Assembly (NCBI GenBank): GCA_947447825.1
Contig: CANFLL010000024.1
Location: 1-48,895 of the forward strand
Direction: 5' to 3'
Length of the DNA stretch: 48,895 bases
DNA from: Chitinophagaceae bacterium
GTDB lineage: Bacteria; Bacteroidota; Bacteroidia; Chitinophagales; Chitinophagaceae
Each line of letters opens with the position of its first letter. The stretch's first letter is position 1. The notes under the pieces are model-generated. The model worked only from the letters and a program-made list of their open reading frames with translations, was not told the DNA's origin and searched no databases. The translations under genes were made by a program, and so were the position numbers. Of the stretch, positions 1 through 8,861 are shown in pieces.

Positions 1-116
1 CCATCAATTTCTATTTGCTTGAAGGCAGGCGTGTAGGTGATTGGGGCAAATTGCTGTGCAGAAACACCCAACAACAGACCACTAAGCAACAAGACTAAAA
101 AACTTCTTTTATTCAT
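1..116 (-). CDS. N-terminal fragment of a secreted protein (cut by window edge)
   Basis: Only the first 38 codons are present; the gene runs off the left edge. The start is the ATG at 116-114, followed by Asn-Lys-Arg-Ser and a Leu-rich hydrophobic stretch ending in ...GVSAQ, a typical Bacteroidota Sec signal peptide. The mature part begins QFAPITYTPAFKQIEID, which I do not recognise. It has the same orientation as the enzyme cluster to its right and is probably another exported enzyme or binding protein of that locus. A 127-bp inverted-repeat element separates it from the GH95-like gene. Presence of a gene is fairly sure; its function cannot be told. Confidence 0.7.
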   Translation of the reverse strand, partial: MNKRSFLVLLLSGLLLGVSAQQFAPITYTPAFKQIEID

Positions 117-170
117 ATTATTCTCCATTTAAAAGTTCAACAATTGATTCTATGTTACTACTGAAGAGCA

Positions 171-297
171 TTACCACTAAGTTCACGAAGAAAAAACAAA
201 GGACACAAAGATTTAGGGTTTGCTTATATCAGTTCTTAACAAGCTATTTACCAATCCTTGTGTTCATCGTGAATCCATTGTGATCTTTGTGGTTAAC
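171..297. repeat. Long inverted-repeat intergenic element, copy 1 (ACCACAAAG family)
   Basis: The left arm begins TTACCACTAAGTTCACGAAG and includes ACAAAGGACACAAAG. The right arm includes CCTTGTGTTCATCGTGAA and ends CTTTGTGGTTAA; its reverse complement matches the left arm imperfectly over about 45 nt. It starts 55 nt upstream of one start codon and ends 28 nt from the next stop codon, filling the gap. The same family recurs at 27628, 33317, 38720 and 42947. The RNA could fold into one long hairpin. Confidence 0.75.
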
Positions 298-324
298 CCT
301 TTTTTAACCAAAAACTTTATTATT

Positions 325-2649
325 CTACTTCAGTCCCCAACTATTACATTCTTCTTTCTTAAGTTGCAAGGGTGCTACTTCAAACGAAGCGGGCTTTGTT
401 CCCGAATATAATATTGCCTCCTCCCCCTTGGGTAACGTAAGCGTTACTTGTCCGTCTTGTTGCATCATCTTAACTTTCTTTGATGCTACCAGTTTTACCG
501 TTCCCTTCATATCTGTTTTGATGATGCAGGGTTCTCCAGCCAAACTTTTGATGTTGATAAATTTGGTGATGCCGCCCTTTTTCACAGCACTAACCACAAA
601 TCCTCCTTCTGCTCTTAGGTTATAGAAACTTGCGTCTTTCCATTCTGAGGGAAAAGCAGGGAACACCCTTATTTTACCGCCCCAACTTTGCAATAACATA
701 TCCAATTCTGAACGTGAAGAAGCTATGGGCGACTCGAAGGTTGGCCATCCATTTTCGCTATACAATGTATTGGGTGTAACGGTAGGGCCAGTACGTGGAT
801 TTAATATTATTAAGGAACGATTAAGGTATTTTAAAGCTGAATCTCCATTGCCAATAGCTGCCCAAATAGAAGATGCACCATTGAATTTAAACATACAATC
901 GTCGCCATTAAAGCTAGTGAAATGCTCAATAGACTGTTTCATTAATGGGAGTCGTTCTGGTTGCTCATCAATATTCAATTCATATAAAGGGAAGATGCCA
1001 AAAAGGTGACTATAATGCCGGTGTGGCTTCGCAAACGGAACATCTTTACCCAACATTATGCCCGTAGAATCGATAGGATAATCTGCCATCTTATCCAAGA
1101 TATTCTCCCATTCCGCCACTTGGGGCTTATCAATTTGCAGTCTGTTTGCAGTTGCTATTAATGTCTTGTACCCCCACTTTGCCAAGGCAATATTTAGGCT
1201 AGTTTCGTTGGCATTGCCATATTCATCGGAGTAGGTATAAGGAATATGATACTTACCATCATCACCCAATTTCATAATTCGGGTATAAACAGTGAAAGTC
1301 TTTTTCAGTAAAGGATAAACAGAATTGCGCAGCCTATTATCATCCATAGACAGTTGATTATAGATATAAAACAACTGCATCAGCCAAGGCAAAGCAATGA
1401 GGTGCATAGGGCTTTTATTGTTTGTGTTTAGTCCCACGGTAGCATTCAAATCATCATAACCAACAGGATTACCCAAAGCAGCGCAATCATTTCTAAATTC
1501 TGGCGGCACATTATTTATTAATTGGTCGGTATGCTTTTCTATTAGTTTATATAACGCATCTGCAATATCTAAATGATTAGTAGTTCCTAAGGTATAGTAA
1601 GCCAATTGTATATTTAGGTTCGTCCAATACGCCGCCCAAACAGAAGGTTTATACCATGGTCCCATCAAATCGACCACTGGGCGATTGGCACGAGTGGCAC
1701 TTGCTAGTTTATATAACTGAATCCAATAGAAACTCTCCAAACGTGCATCAGGCAGCGTAACAAAACTTGCGGGATAGTAGTTATGCCACCAATTACGATG
1801 GGCTTTTTCTATGGCATTCATGTCCTTTTTCTCAGCAGCTTTGATAATTGCGATGGCATCAGCCGCTGAACCAGAGGACGGAATTAGCTTGTTAGCCCAA
1901 CGGTTGGCAACGGTAATAAATATAGTTTTTGATTGATTGGCATTTGTATGGCTTCTCCAAGCGGTTGCATAATCGTCACCCTCCAATAAGGGTTGGGTAG
2001 TTACTTCAATGCCCTCCTTTGTTTCTGTTACAAAAGGTGGATTTGGAATATAGATTCCCTTATCGCGATTGGGCTGCACAGTAGGGCGAGGATGATTGCC
2101 TTGTTCGGGACGGAAAGAACAGTTCAAGTTGCTTTCCTCGCCTGTACTTTTTACATTTAGAACAATAAATTCTTCTTCCGAAGGAACATAACAACGTATA
2201 GAAACAGTACCCTTTGTAGTAGTAACAGTACCGGTAATCTCTGCATTCCACAAGTCTGTACGGAAAGTTGATGCCGTTATAGTGCCTACAGGGGTGAGCA
2301 ATAAACGCCCTATTGGAAGCCGTCCAAAAGCGTTGGTACTCTTAATATTTTTAGAACGATGGTCATATACATCAGTTCTACCAATCTCTAAACCAACAGT
2401 GTTTTCTTTTTTATTATCCTTGAAAAGAATAGCTCCAAGAAGACCATTACCCACAAAAGGTCCTTCGTAATAATCGGCAGGCATCTTGTTCCAAACAATG
2501 TCGTGCTTTGCCAAGAACTGCTGCCAATCGACGTTTAAATTAGTAACCGGTTGAGCTTGTACGAGTATTGTAGTAAGAACAGATACAATTATTGACAAGT
2601 AGTATCTGTTCCTAACGCGACTTTTTAAATACTTTAAACCTACAATCAT
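325..2649 (-). CDS. Secreted GH95-like glycoside hydrolase
   Basis: 774 aa, close to the usual GH95 length. After a signal peptide (about residues 15-32, ending LVQAQ) comes an N-terminal beta-sandwich with the family pattern WNKMPADYYEGPFVGNGLLG and a downstream GRTDVYDHR. An (alpha/alpha)6 catalytic barrel follows, with HRHYSHLFGIFP near residue 543 and SRSELDMLLQSWGGKIRVFP near 643, then a C-terminal beta domain. GH95 enzymes cleave alpha-L-fucosyl or alpha-L-galactosyl residues by inversion in plant glycans such as xyloglucan and rhamnogalacturonan. The exact substrate cannot be read here. Family identity rests on recalled motifs; a related unclassified family is possible. It lies 75 bp downstream of the esterase gene and may share its transcript. 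Lacks a T9SS tail, so it is probably periplasmic. Confidence 0.75.
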   Translation of the reverse strand: MIVGLKYLKSRVRNRYYLSIIVSVLTTILVQAQPVTNLNVDWQQFLAKHDIVWNKMPADYYEGPFVGNGLLGAILFKDNKKENTVGLEIGRTDVYDHRSKNIKSTNAFGRLPIGRLLLTPVGTITASTFRTDLWNAEITGTVTTTKGTVSIRCYVPSEEEFIVLNVKSTGEESNLNCSFRPEQGNHPRPTVQPNRDKGIYIPNPPFVTETKEGIEVTTQPLLEGDDYATAWRSHTNANQSKTIFITVANRWANKLIPSSGSAADAIAIIKAAEKKDMNAIEKAHRNWWHNYYPASFVTLPDARLESFYWIQLYKLASATRANRPVVDLMGPWYKPSVWAAYWTNLNIQLAYYTLGTTNHLDIADALYKLIEKHTDQLINNVPPEFRNDCAALGNPVGYDDLNATVGLNTNNKSPMHLIALPWLMQLFYIYNQLSMDDNRLRNSVYPLLKKTFTVYTRIMKLGDDGKYHIPYTYSDEYGNANETSLNIALAKWGYKTLIATANRLQIDKPQVAEWENILDKMADYPIDSTGIMLGKDVPFAKPHRHYSHLFGIFPLYELNIDEQPERLPLMKQSIEHFTSFNGDDCMFKFNGASSIWAAIGNGDSALKYLNRSLIILNPRTGPTVTPNTLYSENGWPTFESPIASSRSELDMLLQSWGGKIRVFPAFPSEWKDASFYNLRAEGGFVVSAVKKGGITKFINIKSLAGEPCIIKTDMKGTVKLVASKKVKMMQQDGQVTLTLPKGEEAILYSGTKPASFEVAPLQLKKEECNSWGLK

Positions 2650-2724
2650 AATTAAATTTGAATTCGTTTAATAAAGTTTCTCTAAATAAATTAAATGCTT
2701 TTTACTGCCAATTAATATTGTACT

Positions 2725-4074
2725 CTATTGAAAATAATACTTACTCGAAACCAACATCCCTTTTGAATCCTTAATATCAATCATCCACATAACTACACCG
2801 TCAGGCAATTGGGCAGTTACTTTTTTCCCATCAACATTTGCGGGCAATGTTTCCCAAACCCTTTTCTCAAAAGGCAGTGTTTTATCCTTTGTAAAACAGA
2901 GTGTTGCTTCTACAATTTCCTCACTCGTGTTGACCAATGCCGTAATACTAGTTGAATTGTTATTGACCGATTCAAAATATGGTAATTGGTAAGGATCATT
3001 CTTTAAATAATGATTCATGAATGCGGCTATTTCTGTTGGAGTTGCTCCTTCATAATGTCCGTGTGGCATATCGGGTATCAACCTAAAAATGGATTGGGAG
3101 ACCACTTCATTGTAAGTTCGAGAAAACATTGATGGATTAAAGTGCTGATCCTTTGCCCCGGTAATCCATAAAAACTTAGCTTTAGATTGCCCAATAAAAT
3201 TTGAAGGATCATATTGTTTAATCCATCTTTCGGATGAGGATTTACTGAGTTTATTCAAGTTTGCCCAGTAGTTTACTCCCGCAGTATCAAAATAAAAACC
3301 GCAACCATAAACAGGTACGGCAGCATTATATCGATTATCCAATCCTGCAGAAATACTAGTGAGAAAGCCGCCCCAACTGATGCCTGTTATGCCTGTATTA
3401 TTTTTATCAACCTCCTTGAAACTTAAAATTAGCGAGTGGGCAAGTGCCACATTATAAACGGCATGATACACCCATTGCTGATTGAGTGCACTATCTATGT
3501 TGGTAAATTTCTTTCGAGGATCTTGGTCAGGACCGCCCAAAGGCAGACGCTTTCCATCTTTTCCATTTCCTGCCAAATCCATGGCAATTACCGCATATCC
3601 ACGTTGCGCCCACAAGAAGGCAAACTCACGAAACGCCTTGCCGCCACCACCATGTACAAAAACGATGGCGGGTAAATTCTTATCTGGTGAAGCATTGTGA
3701 TTGATGGTGCCAGGGGTAGCATAATAAGCAAACACTTCTGTTTTGGGAAGATTACCATACCCAGCACCCTCGTAAATAAGCTCCTTAACACCTGCAGTAT
3801 CATCTGAAATAATCCTGTATTTAGGGATAGTAGTCAATAATTTACTGCCCCAAACATTGTTAGGTTCATTTGCTTTTGGTATTACCTGCTGCGCTGACAA
3901 ACTAGAAAGTGAAGTAATTAGGGCAAATAAAACGAAGAGGAAAGACTGTATAACTGAAGCAATAAAGTCATTTTCAATTGCAAACCGCTTAGTGCGTATA
4001 TAACTCAATTGGCAAGTATTTAACTGAATAACACCCTCGTTGGGTAAACTATTATTTTGTAATTGGTGTATCAT
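2725..4074 (-). CDS. Secreted alpha/beta-hydrolase esterase (acetyl-esterase/dienelactone-hydrolase type)
   Basis: 449 aa. The alpha/beta-hydrolase core spans about residues 95-360: oxyanion-type HGGGG at 141-145, nucleophile elbow GISWGG with Ser233, likely acid Asp309 (GAKDQHF), and catalytic His338 or His340 in MPHGHYEGA. A C-terminal beta domain of about 80 aa follows. The family includes acetyl-xylan and pectin acetylesterases, so de-acetylation of the locus substrate is the likely role. The start is odd: the only Met gives a charged leader of about 40 residues before the hydrophobic segment ending SLSAQQ. That ATG lies 3 bp after the stop of the upstream lyase-like gene, suggesting translational coupling. 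The true start could be a non-ATG codon nearer the signal peptide. Confidence 0.8.
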   Translation of the reverse strand: MIHQLQNNSLPNEGVIQLNTCQLSYIRTKRFAIENDFIASVIQSFLFVLFALITSLSSLSAQQVIPKANEPNNVWGSKLLTTIPKYRIISDDTAGVKELIYEGAGYGNLPKTEVFAYYATPGTINHNASPDKNLPAIVFVHGGGGKAFREFAFLWAQRGYAVIAMDLAGNGKDGKRLPLGGPDQDPRKKFTNIDSALNQQWVYHAVYNVALAHSLILSFKEVDKNNTGITGISWGGFLTSISAGLDNRYNAAVPVYGCGFYFDTAGVNYWANLNKLSKSSSERWIKQYDPSNFIGQSKAKFLWITGAKDQHFNPSMFSRTYNEVVSQSIFRLIPDMPHGHYEGATPTEIAAFMNHYLKNDPYQLPYFESVNNNSTSITALVNTSEEIVEATLCFTKDKTLPFEKRVWETLPANVDGKKVTAQLPDGVVMWMIDIKDSKGMLVSSKYYFQ

Positions 4075-4077
4075 GGG

Positions 4078-6732
4078 CTACCTAATAATGTTGGTTTGTT
4101 TCGTAATTATCTTTCCATTATTCAAGAGCAACTGCACATAATACTGTCCAATAGGAAGGTTATTTGCAGGAATAGAAAAGTGATTTTTTCCTGCCAATAT
4201 TCCTATTTCCTTTTTCCAAACAATATTGCCTGCCGTATTAATTAACCTGAGTATTCCTTTTGATGATACACTAGCGTTGCCATATTCCAATTGTATTGAA
4301 CCTCCTTTTGTAGGGTTGGGATAAATGGTTAAATAGTCTGTTTGGTTACAGTTACTCTCCACATAAATCACTTTACTAAAGTTGCTATTACCATCGTGGT
4401 CAATTGTTTTTATTCGATAAAAAGAGTAGTTATTTAAAGAGGGATTCACTTCAAAAGAATATCTTTTCACAGAACCTGAACTATTATGACGCGCTGGTAA
4501 GGTAGAATTATTGGCAAAATTGCTTCCATCAGTACTAGCCTGTAATTGATAATTAACAGCATTTATTTCATTGGTTACGGTTAGATTGATGGTTGTTTTG
4601 CAATCTTTCAGACTCCCCTCTATTGACAAATTATTGATAGGCAGCACTGCACTTCCCACAAATACAGAGTCGAAAGTATTAAAACCATGGACTGTATCAG
4701 CAGCAAGAGAACTATTGATGATTAAGATATGCGAATAAGCAGGAATATTTACATTCACATAAACTAAACTATTCGCCCTTGCTTCCCCAAAACTTGTATC
4801 GGCATTATCCCAACTTTTAATGATTCTTGTTTTATTGAAGTTGCAATAAAAGGTATCAGTATAAGCAACCGGATTTGCAGAAGTATTATGAACAATCCTC
4901 AGCTTTCTGTTATTATTTTCTGTAAACTGAAATCCGTACAAAGGGTAAGGAACATTTAAAACTGCCGCATCAGAAGCAAAAGAATTTGTACTCTTGGTCA
5001 CTTCCACCAACACTTTTTTGCGATACCCCTTTGCAATGTTTATCCTTTTATCAGTTATAGAATCTAGTTGATCGTGCAAAGTCAATTGATTGGACAATGT
5101 ATCATTTGCAGCCCCCTGTATTCCGTAATAAACACTATCCGTCCTTCCTTTGAAATCTTGATTGATTACTTTTAAATTCAACAACCCATATTGATAGGTA
5201 GAATCATTAAGCCTAACCAGCTTTTTATATTTTCCAGACACCCCCAATCTACCTCCAACAAAACAAAACCTAGTGCCTAGTCCATAACAAGTTGTATTAG
5301 CAATTGCCTCTAATTCTATCATCCCAACAATACGATCCTCTGTAAACAACCATTGTTGCATGCCATCGAAACTTGATTTATTTAGGATTCTATCAACCAC
5401 TTTATAGCGTGTTGCCATTCCGTAGATTGCCCTAGTTTTGGTGATACTATTATTTTCAAACCCACTCAAAAAGCTATTTACACTACCTCGGTTATAATCA
5501 GTTTCCTTACCCGTTTTGGTTTTAACGATTATTGCCGCCGCCTGAAACACGGAGTTCATAGGGTAGGTTGTAGAAGATGCATTAGGCGTTAAAGCATAAG
5601 CACCCGCAAAAGTTTGTTTACCCGCCATCAAGGTAGCCATTGGCAAATTGGTTTCTTTAAGTTCAGGCAATGCAGAGGTAACATCCCTCAATGTTCCTAC
5701 AGCACCCCAATTGCCAACCCGGTAACGTGGCCCCATACTATTTTTATCATATAAAACAAAGTTGGTTGGCACAGGCAAAGAATTAAGTCCGCTCTTCCAT
5801 ATAAAAGCCAATTCAAACGCTTTTGCAATCTTTCCCATTGTATAACTATACGGATCATCGGTTAAATAAGCAGAAATAGCTGCAGCATATTCAAGCATAT
5901 TCGAATTGTAATAGGGTTTCCAAGCAGGTATGGCTATATATTCTCCAAACCCCTTCCCAACAGGATGTTGCATCAGCAAAGGGTAGTGATTCATTCCTTT
6001 CAATACATTCAATACCGTTTGGTTTTGGCTAAATAACCAATAAATAAAGAAGTACTTTTTAGTGGGTGTATGATAAGTAAAGTTCTCATTTTGATAGGCA
6101 TAATAATGAGTACCACCATCGGGCAGCAGGCATTTGGTCATTACATTCTCAATAACATTACGGGCTTTTGCTACAGAAACCGAATCCCCAAGCGCAGTTC
6201 CTCCTAATACCACTGCAATGGCAAACCTAATATCACCGTTCAGCCATACACTGCCAACCATCAAACTATCGTACATCAAAGGCTTTTTCAGGGTTGAAGA
6301 AATCAAGTTGGCAATTCCTTTTTCCCAAATTGGTTTTCTATTTGTTGGGATGCTATCGGGTAGATATGTCTTCAACAACAAATAAGCATAAGTGGCTTCA
6401 ACGGTATAATTAAATGAGGTAGTGTATAAGTTATTACTCCAATTGGTAAGCATACTATCCAATAAAGTCTGCGTTCTTTTTAAAGCCAACGGATTGTGAT
6501 AATAAGGGCTTTGCGGATGAAAATAGGCCATTGAAGCATACCAAACCTCATCGTATAGGCTTGGTGTTAGAATTGTTTTGAAAGTAGGATTAGACAATTG
6601 CACTCCTTTCCACATAACAGCAGCCTGTGGATTATTGGCATAATCGGGGATGGTGGGCAGCAGGTTTAGCGACTGTCCAAAACCCGATAGTGAACCCATA
6701 ATAAATGCTAGCAATACAATGTAAACTTTCAT
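4078..6732 (-). CDS. T9SS-secreted toroid protein, putative polysaccharide lyase
   Basis: 884 aa. Signal peptide at 1-19 (…LSGFGQ). Residues about 30-370 are helical and rich in aromatics (VWYASMAYFHPQSPYYHNP, GDIRFAIAVVLGG, PDGGTHYYAYQNENFTYH), as in alpha/alpha-toroid lyases. Residues about 370-700 are beta-rich (YNRGSVNSFLSGFENN; RAIYGMATRYK), as in lyase beta-sandwich domains of PL8/heparinase type. An Ig-like module follows, and the last 80 residues (IYPNPTKGGSIQLEYG…) are a Por/T9SS type A sorting domain, so it is exported across the outer membrane. The lyase assignment is an inference from fold-like features; I see no motif that settles the family. It is the first gene of a tight pair with the esterase 3 bp downstream. 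A 386-bp gap with a 21-bp repeat array lies upstream. Confidence 0.6.
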   Translation of the reverse strand: MKVYIVLLAFIMGSLSGFGQSLNLLPTIPDYANNPQAAVMWKGVQLSNPTFKTILTPSLYDEVWYASMAYFHPQSPYYHNPLALKRTQTLLDSMLTNWSNNLYTTSFNYTVEATYAYLLLKTYLPDSIPTNRKPIWEKGIANLISSTLKKPLMYDSLMVGSVWLNGDIRFAIAVVLGGTALGDSVSVAKARNVIENVMTKCLLPDGGTHYYAYQNENFTYHTPTKKYFFIYWLFSQNQTVLNVLKGMNHYPLLMQHPVGKGFGEYIAIPAWKPYYNSNMLEYAAAISAYLTDDPYSYTMGKIAKAFELAFIWKSGLNSLPVPTNFVLYDKNSMGPRYRVGNWGAVGTLRDVTSALPELKETNLPMATLMAGKQTFAGAYALTPNASSTTYPMNSVFQAAAIIVKTKTGKETDYNRGSVNSFLSGFENNSITKTRAIYGMATRYKVVDRILNKSSFDGMQQWLFTEDRIVGMIELEAIANTTCYGLGTRFCFVGGRLGVSGKYKKLVRLNDSTYQYGLLNLKVINQDFKGRTDSVYYGIQGAANDTLSNQLTLHDQLDSITDKRINIAKGYRKKVLVEVTKSTNSFASDAAVLNVPYPLYGFQFTENNNRKLRIVHNTSANPVAYTDTFYCNFNKTRIIKSWDNADTSFGEARANSLVYVNVNIPAYSHILIINSSLAADTVHGFNTFDSVFVGSAVLPINNLSIEGSLKDCKTTINLTVTNEINAVNYQLQASTDGSNFANNSTLPARHNSSGSVKRYSFEVNPSLNNYSFYRIKTIDHDGNSNFSKVIYVESNCNQTDYLTIYPNPTKGGSIQLEYGNASVSSKGILRLINTAGNIVWKKEIGILAGKNHFSIPANNLPIGQYYVQLLLNNGKIITKQTNIIR

Positions 6733-6880
6733 TTGATAAACAGTTTTAACCCAACTTTTCTTAATCTGTAATTTAATCCAATCAACATTTATTCTATTAG
6801 TACCCCTTTTTCCATCATTAAATACCCTAATTTGCTAACTATATACCTTTTGAAAAAAATCGATGCTTACACAAAGAACA

Positions 6881-7069
6881 TTGCTTCTTGAAGTATAAGT
6901 TTCGCGTCTTGAAGTAACTTTATCGTGTCTTGAAGTAACTTTATTGCATCTCAAATAGTAAGTATCGTATCTCAAATAGTAAATTCTGCATCTTAAACCG
7001 TATTTATTGAGTGTAAAAGTGTAATTCATGCATCTTGAACCTCAATTTCGCTATCTGAAATAGTTTTAG
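6881..7069. repeat. 21-bp tandem array A (9 units)
   Basis: Nine consecutive 21-bp units in perfect register without a single indel, although the sequence drifts. The core is roughly GCATCTTGAAGTAACTTTA in the left units and GTATCTCAAATAGTAA in the middle. It begins about 50 nt after the stop of the GH35-like gene and lies about 150 nt upstream of the start at 6732. The rest of this 386-bp gap (6733-6880 and 7070-7118) shows nothing I recognise. The translated heptads on the minus strand are a by-product of the 3x7 period. Confidence 0.9.
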
Positions 7070-7118
7070 GGTTTTTGACGACTAAAATTTACTTTTAAAC
7101 GTAAATATTAACTTTACG

Positions 7119-8786
7119 CTACAAGTCATACACCATCGCCTTCATTTTAAAGATGGCAGGTGGCGTAGGCAATGCAGGGGAAATTGTAGGATTAGATTTC
7201 ACCCTGTAAACAGGCGTCTTCTTACTCCACAAAAAGCCCGCTTCATCCCCATTCATCAAAGCATTTCTTTTCCATTTTCCATTAATAAAACTCCCTTCCC
7301 AAACATCTCTCAACCAAACTTCTTTGTTAGGATTGGTCGATTTAGCACTGACATAAATGTTTTTTCCAGCCACTATACATTCACTATCGCTTGTTTGAAT
7401 AAAGATTCCATAGGTGGAAGGAAACTTTCCTTTCTCTAGTAAATCTTCATCTTTTCTTGGGTAGGGTCTAGTAAGATGAATATTAACCAACACCTCATTA
7501 TTCAACTTAATAGAACCACCAACAGTATCATTTTCATTTCTGTAAAATGCTTTTATCTTTCCAGAACCTTGGTATTGCAGGATTAATGGACTTAATTGAT
7601 TCAACATATCATACTCATCTTTCATAGAATCGGTTTGATTGTCTATCCCAAAAGGCGAAAAACATAAGGCATTATGGTTAGCAAAAGCATAGGTTGCCCT
7701 ACCTGCAATGGCTTTCGTTTCTGGAATTAACAAGGGATTATCTGTTCGATGAAAGAATCCCGCTTGAAGGTCAAAATCGTTTCCATAAATATCAGGCGCA
7801 ATAATATCAATGGCAGGGGCAGCCGCTTTCCAGATGTCTGCTACCATTATTATTGGCCCACCGCTCGGATAAGTGCCAGGTTTTGTGTAGTTAGGGCGAG
7901 GATTAGGACTCGGTGTGGCGGGCATCCAACAGTTTACATAGGTTGGTAAAGCATAAATCTTTTTGCCTTCAGCGGCAATCTTATTTACATAACTCCCATA
8001 CTGCCAAGCCATAAAGAACAGGTCGGTAAAATCATTTTTACCAAATATTTCAGCCCAATTTCCACTCGTTTTAGTGCCATTATCCTTCCAAGCGGTTTTA
8101 ATTTCTATTTCTAAAGAGGCCTCATTCTTTACTAAATATTGTATCAATTGCTGAGGAACTTCATTATTAAATGCTTCATTAGCTTGCGGACTAAAATCGC
8201 GAGTTTGCCCGAAAACACCCACTTCGTTTTCTACTTGCATAGCTATAACCGTGTTTTCTTTTGCATCCACTTTGGCTATATGTTTCATCACTTGGCAGTA
8301 AGCATTTTTATCAGCCTCCATTGTTGCGGTGCAAAAGGCAGAAAGTGTTTGGGTATTTTTACCCTCTGCATTCTTAACGCGTCCATACTTTTCTGTGTTC
8401 TCCATTAACCAAATTGGGGCATAAGGTGAGATACCATTCTTCCAAGTGGCGAGCCATAGAAACACAAGTTTTAAATTATTCCTGCGAGCAATAGTTATCA
8501 TTTGATCGATGCTGGAATAATTGAACTGATGCTCAACAGGCTCAATCAACTCCCAAGAAAGCGGAACAAAAACACTATTAAAGTTGGCCTCTTTTAGTGT
8601 TTTCATCGTTTTTTCCATGTAGGCACTATCCGATGCAGAAGAATTATATACTTCGCCGGCAAGCATCAAAAAAGGCTTACCCTTCACCACCATTTGAGTA
8701 ACCCCGTACTCGTTCTTTTTCAGACATGGAATTTGTGCGCTTAGTGTAACCGCAACGAGAAGTATTATGACTAAGCAAAATTTCAT
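7119..8786 (-). CDS. Secreted GH35-like beta-galactosidase (DUF5597-type)
   Basis: 555 aa. Signal peptide at 1-18 (…AVTLSAQ). The TIM barrel begins with KPFLMLAGEVYNSSASD, followed by NFNSVFVPLSWELIEP, typical of GH35/GH42 clan A enzymes. The acid/base Glu188 is in IAMQVENEVG and the probable nucleophile Glu356 in LLIPETKA. The C-terminal about 150 aa form a beta domain resembling DUF5597. Family members remove terminal beta-galactosyl (or related) residues from side chains. A hairpin terminator at 8824-8856 separates it from the GH2 gene upstream, so it probably has its own promoter in the 75-bp gap or depends on read-through. No sorting tail is visible, so it is probably periplasmic. The fold is secure; substrate is inference. 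Confidence 0.82.
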   Translation of the reverse strand: MKFCLVIILLVAVTLSAQIPCLKKNEYGVTQMVVKGKPFLMLAGEVYNSSASDSAYMEKTMKTLKEANFNSVFVPLSWELIEPVEHQFNYSSIDQMITIARRNNLKLVFLWLATWKNGISPYAPIWLMENTEKYGRVKNAEGKNTQTLSAFCTATMEADKNAYCQVMKHIAKVDAKENTVIAMQVENEVGVFGQTRDFSPQANEAFNNEVPQQLIQYLVKNEASLEIEIKTAWKDNGTKTSGNWAEIFGKNDFTDLFFMAWQYGSYVNKIAAEGKKIYALPTYVNCWMPATPSPNPRPNYTKPGTYPSGGPIIMVADIWKAAAPAIDIIAPDIYGNDFDLQAGFFHRTDNPLLIPETKAIAGRATYAFANHNALCFSPFGIDNQTDSMKDEYDMLNQLSPLILQYQGSGKIKAFYRNENDTVGGSIKLNNEVLVNIHLTRPYPRKDEDLLEKGKFPSTYGIFIQTSDSECIVAGKNIYVSAKSTNPNKEVWLRDVWEGSFINGKWKRNALMNGDEAGFLWSKKTPVYRVKSNPTISPALPTPPAIFKMKAMVYDL

Positions 8787-8823
8787 AATTAAATAATTGT
8801 CTTTTTTACCGTCCTGAAATTTA

Positions 8824-8856
8824 AAGGAAGGCTTCGCTTAAAGCGAAACCTTCCTT
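8824..8856 (-). terminator. Rho-independent terminator after the GH2 gene
   Basis: AAGGAAGGCTTCGCTT and AGCGAAACCTTCCTT form a near-perfect 15-bp stem with a 2-nt loop. Read on the minus strand it follows the GH2 stop by 6 nt and is followed by TTTAAATTTC. The plus-strand side has no T-run. Confidence 0.75.
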
Positions 8857-8861
8857 GTGCG

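Noticed and set aside
220-411. Small plus-strand ORF
   Set aside because: Mostly translation of inverted-repeat copy 1 and of the antisense of the GH95-like gene.
6835-7029. Minus-strand open frame with heptad repeats
   Set aside because: Same by-product of array A; no codon bias or ribosome-binding context.
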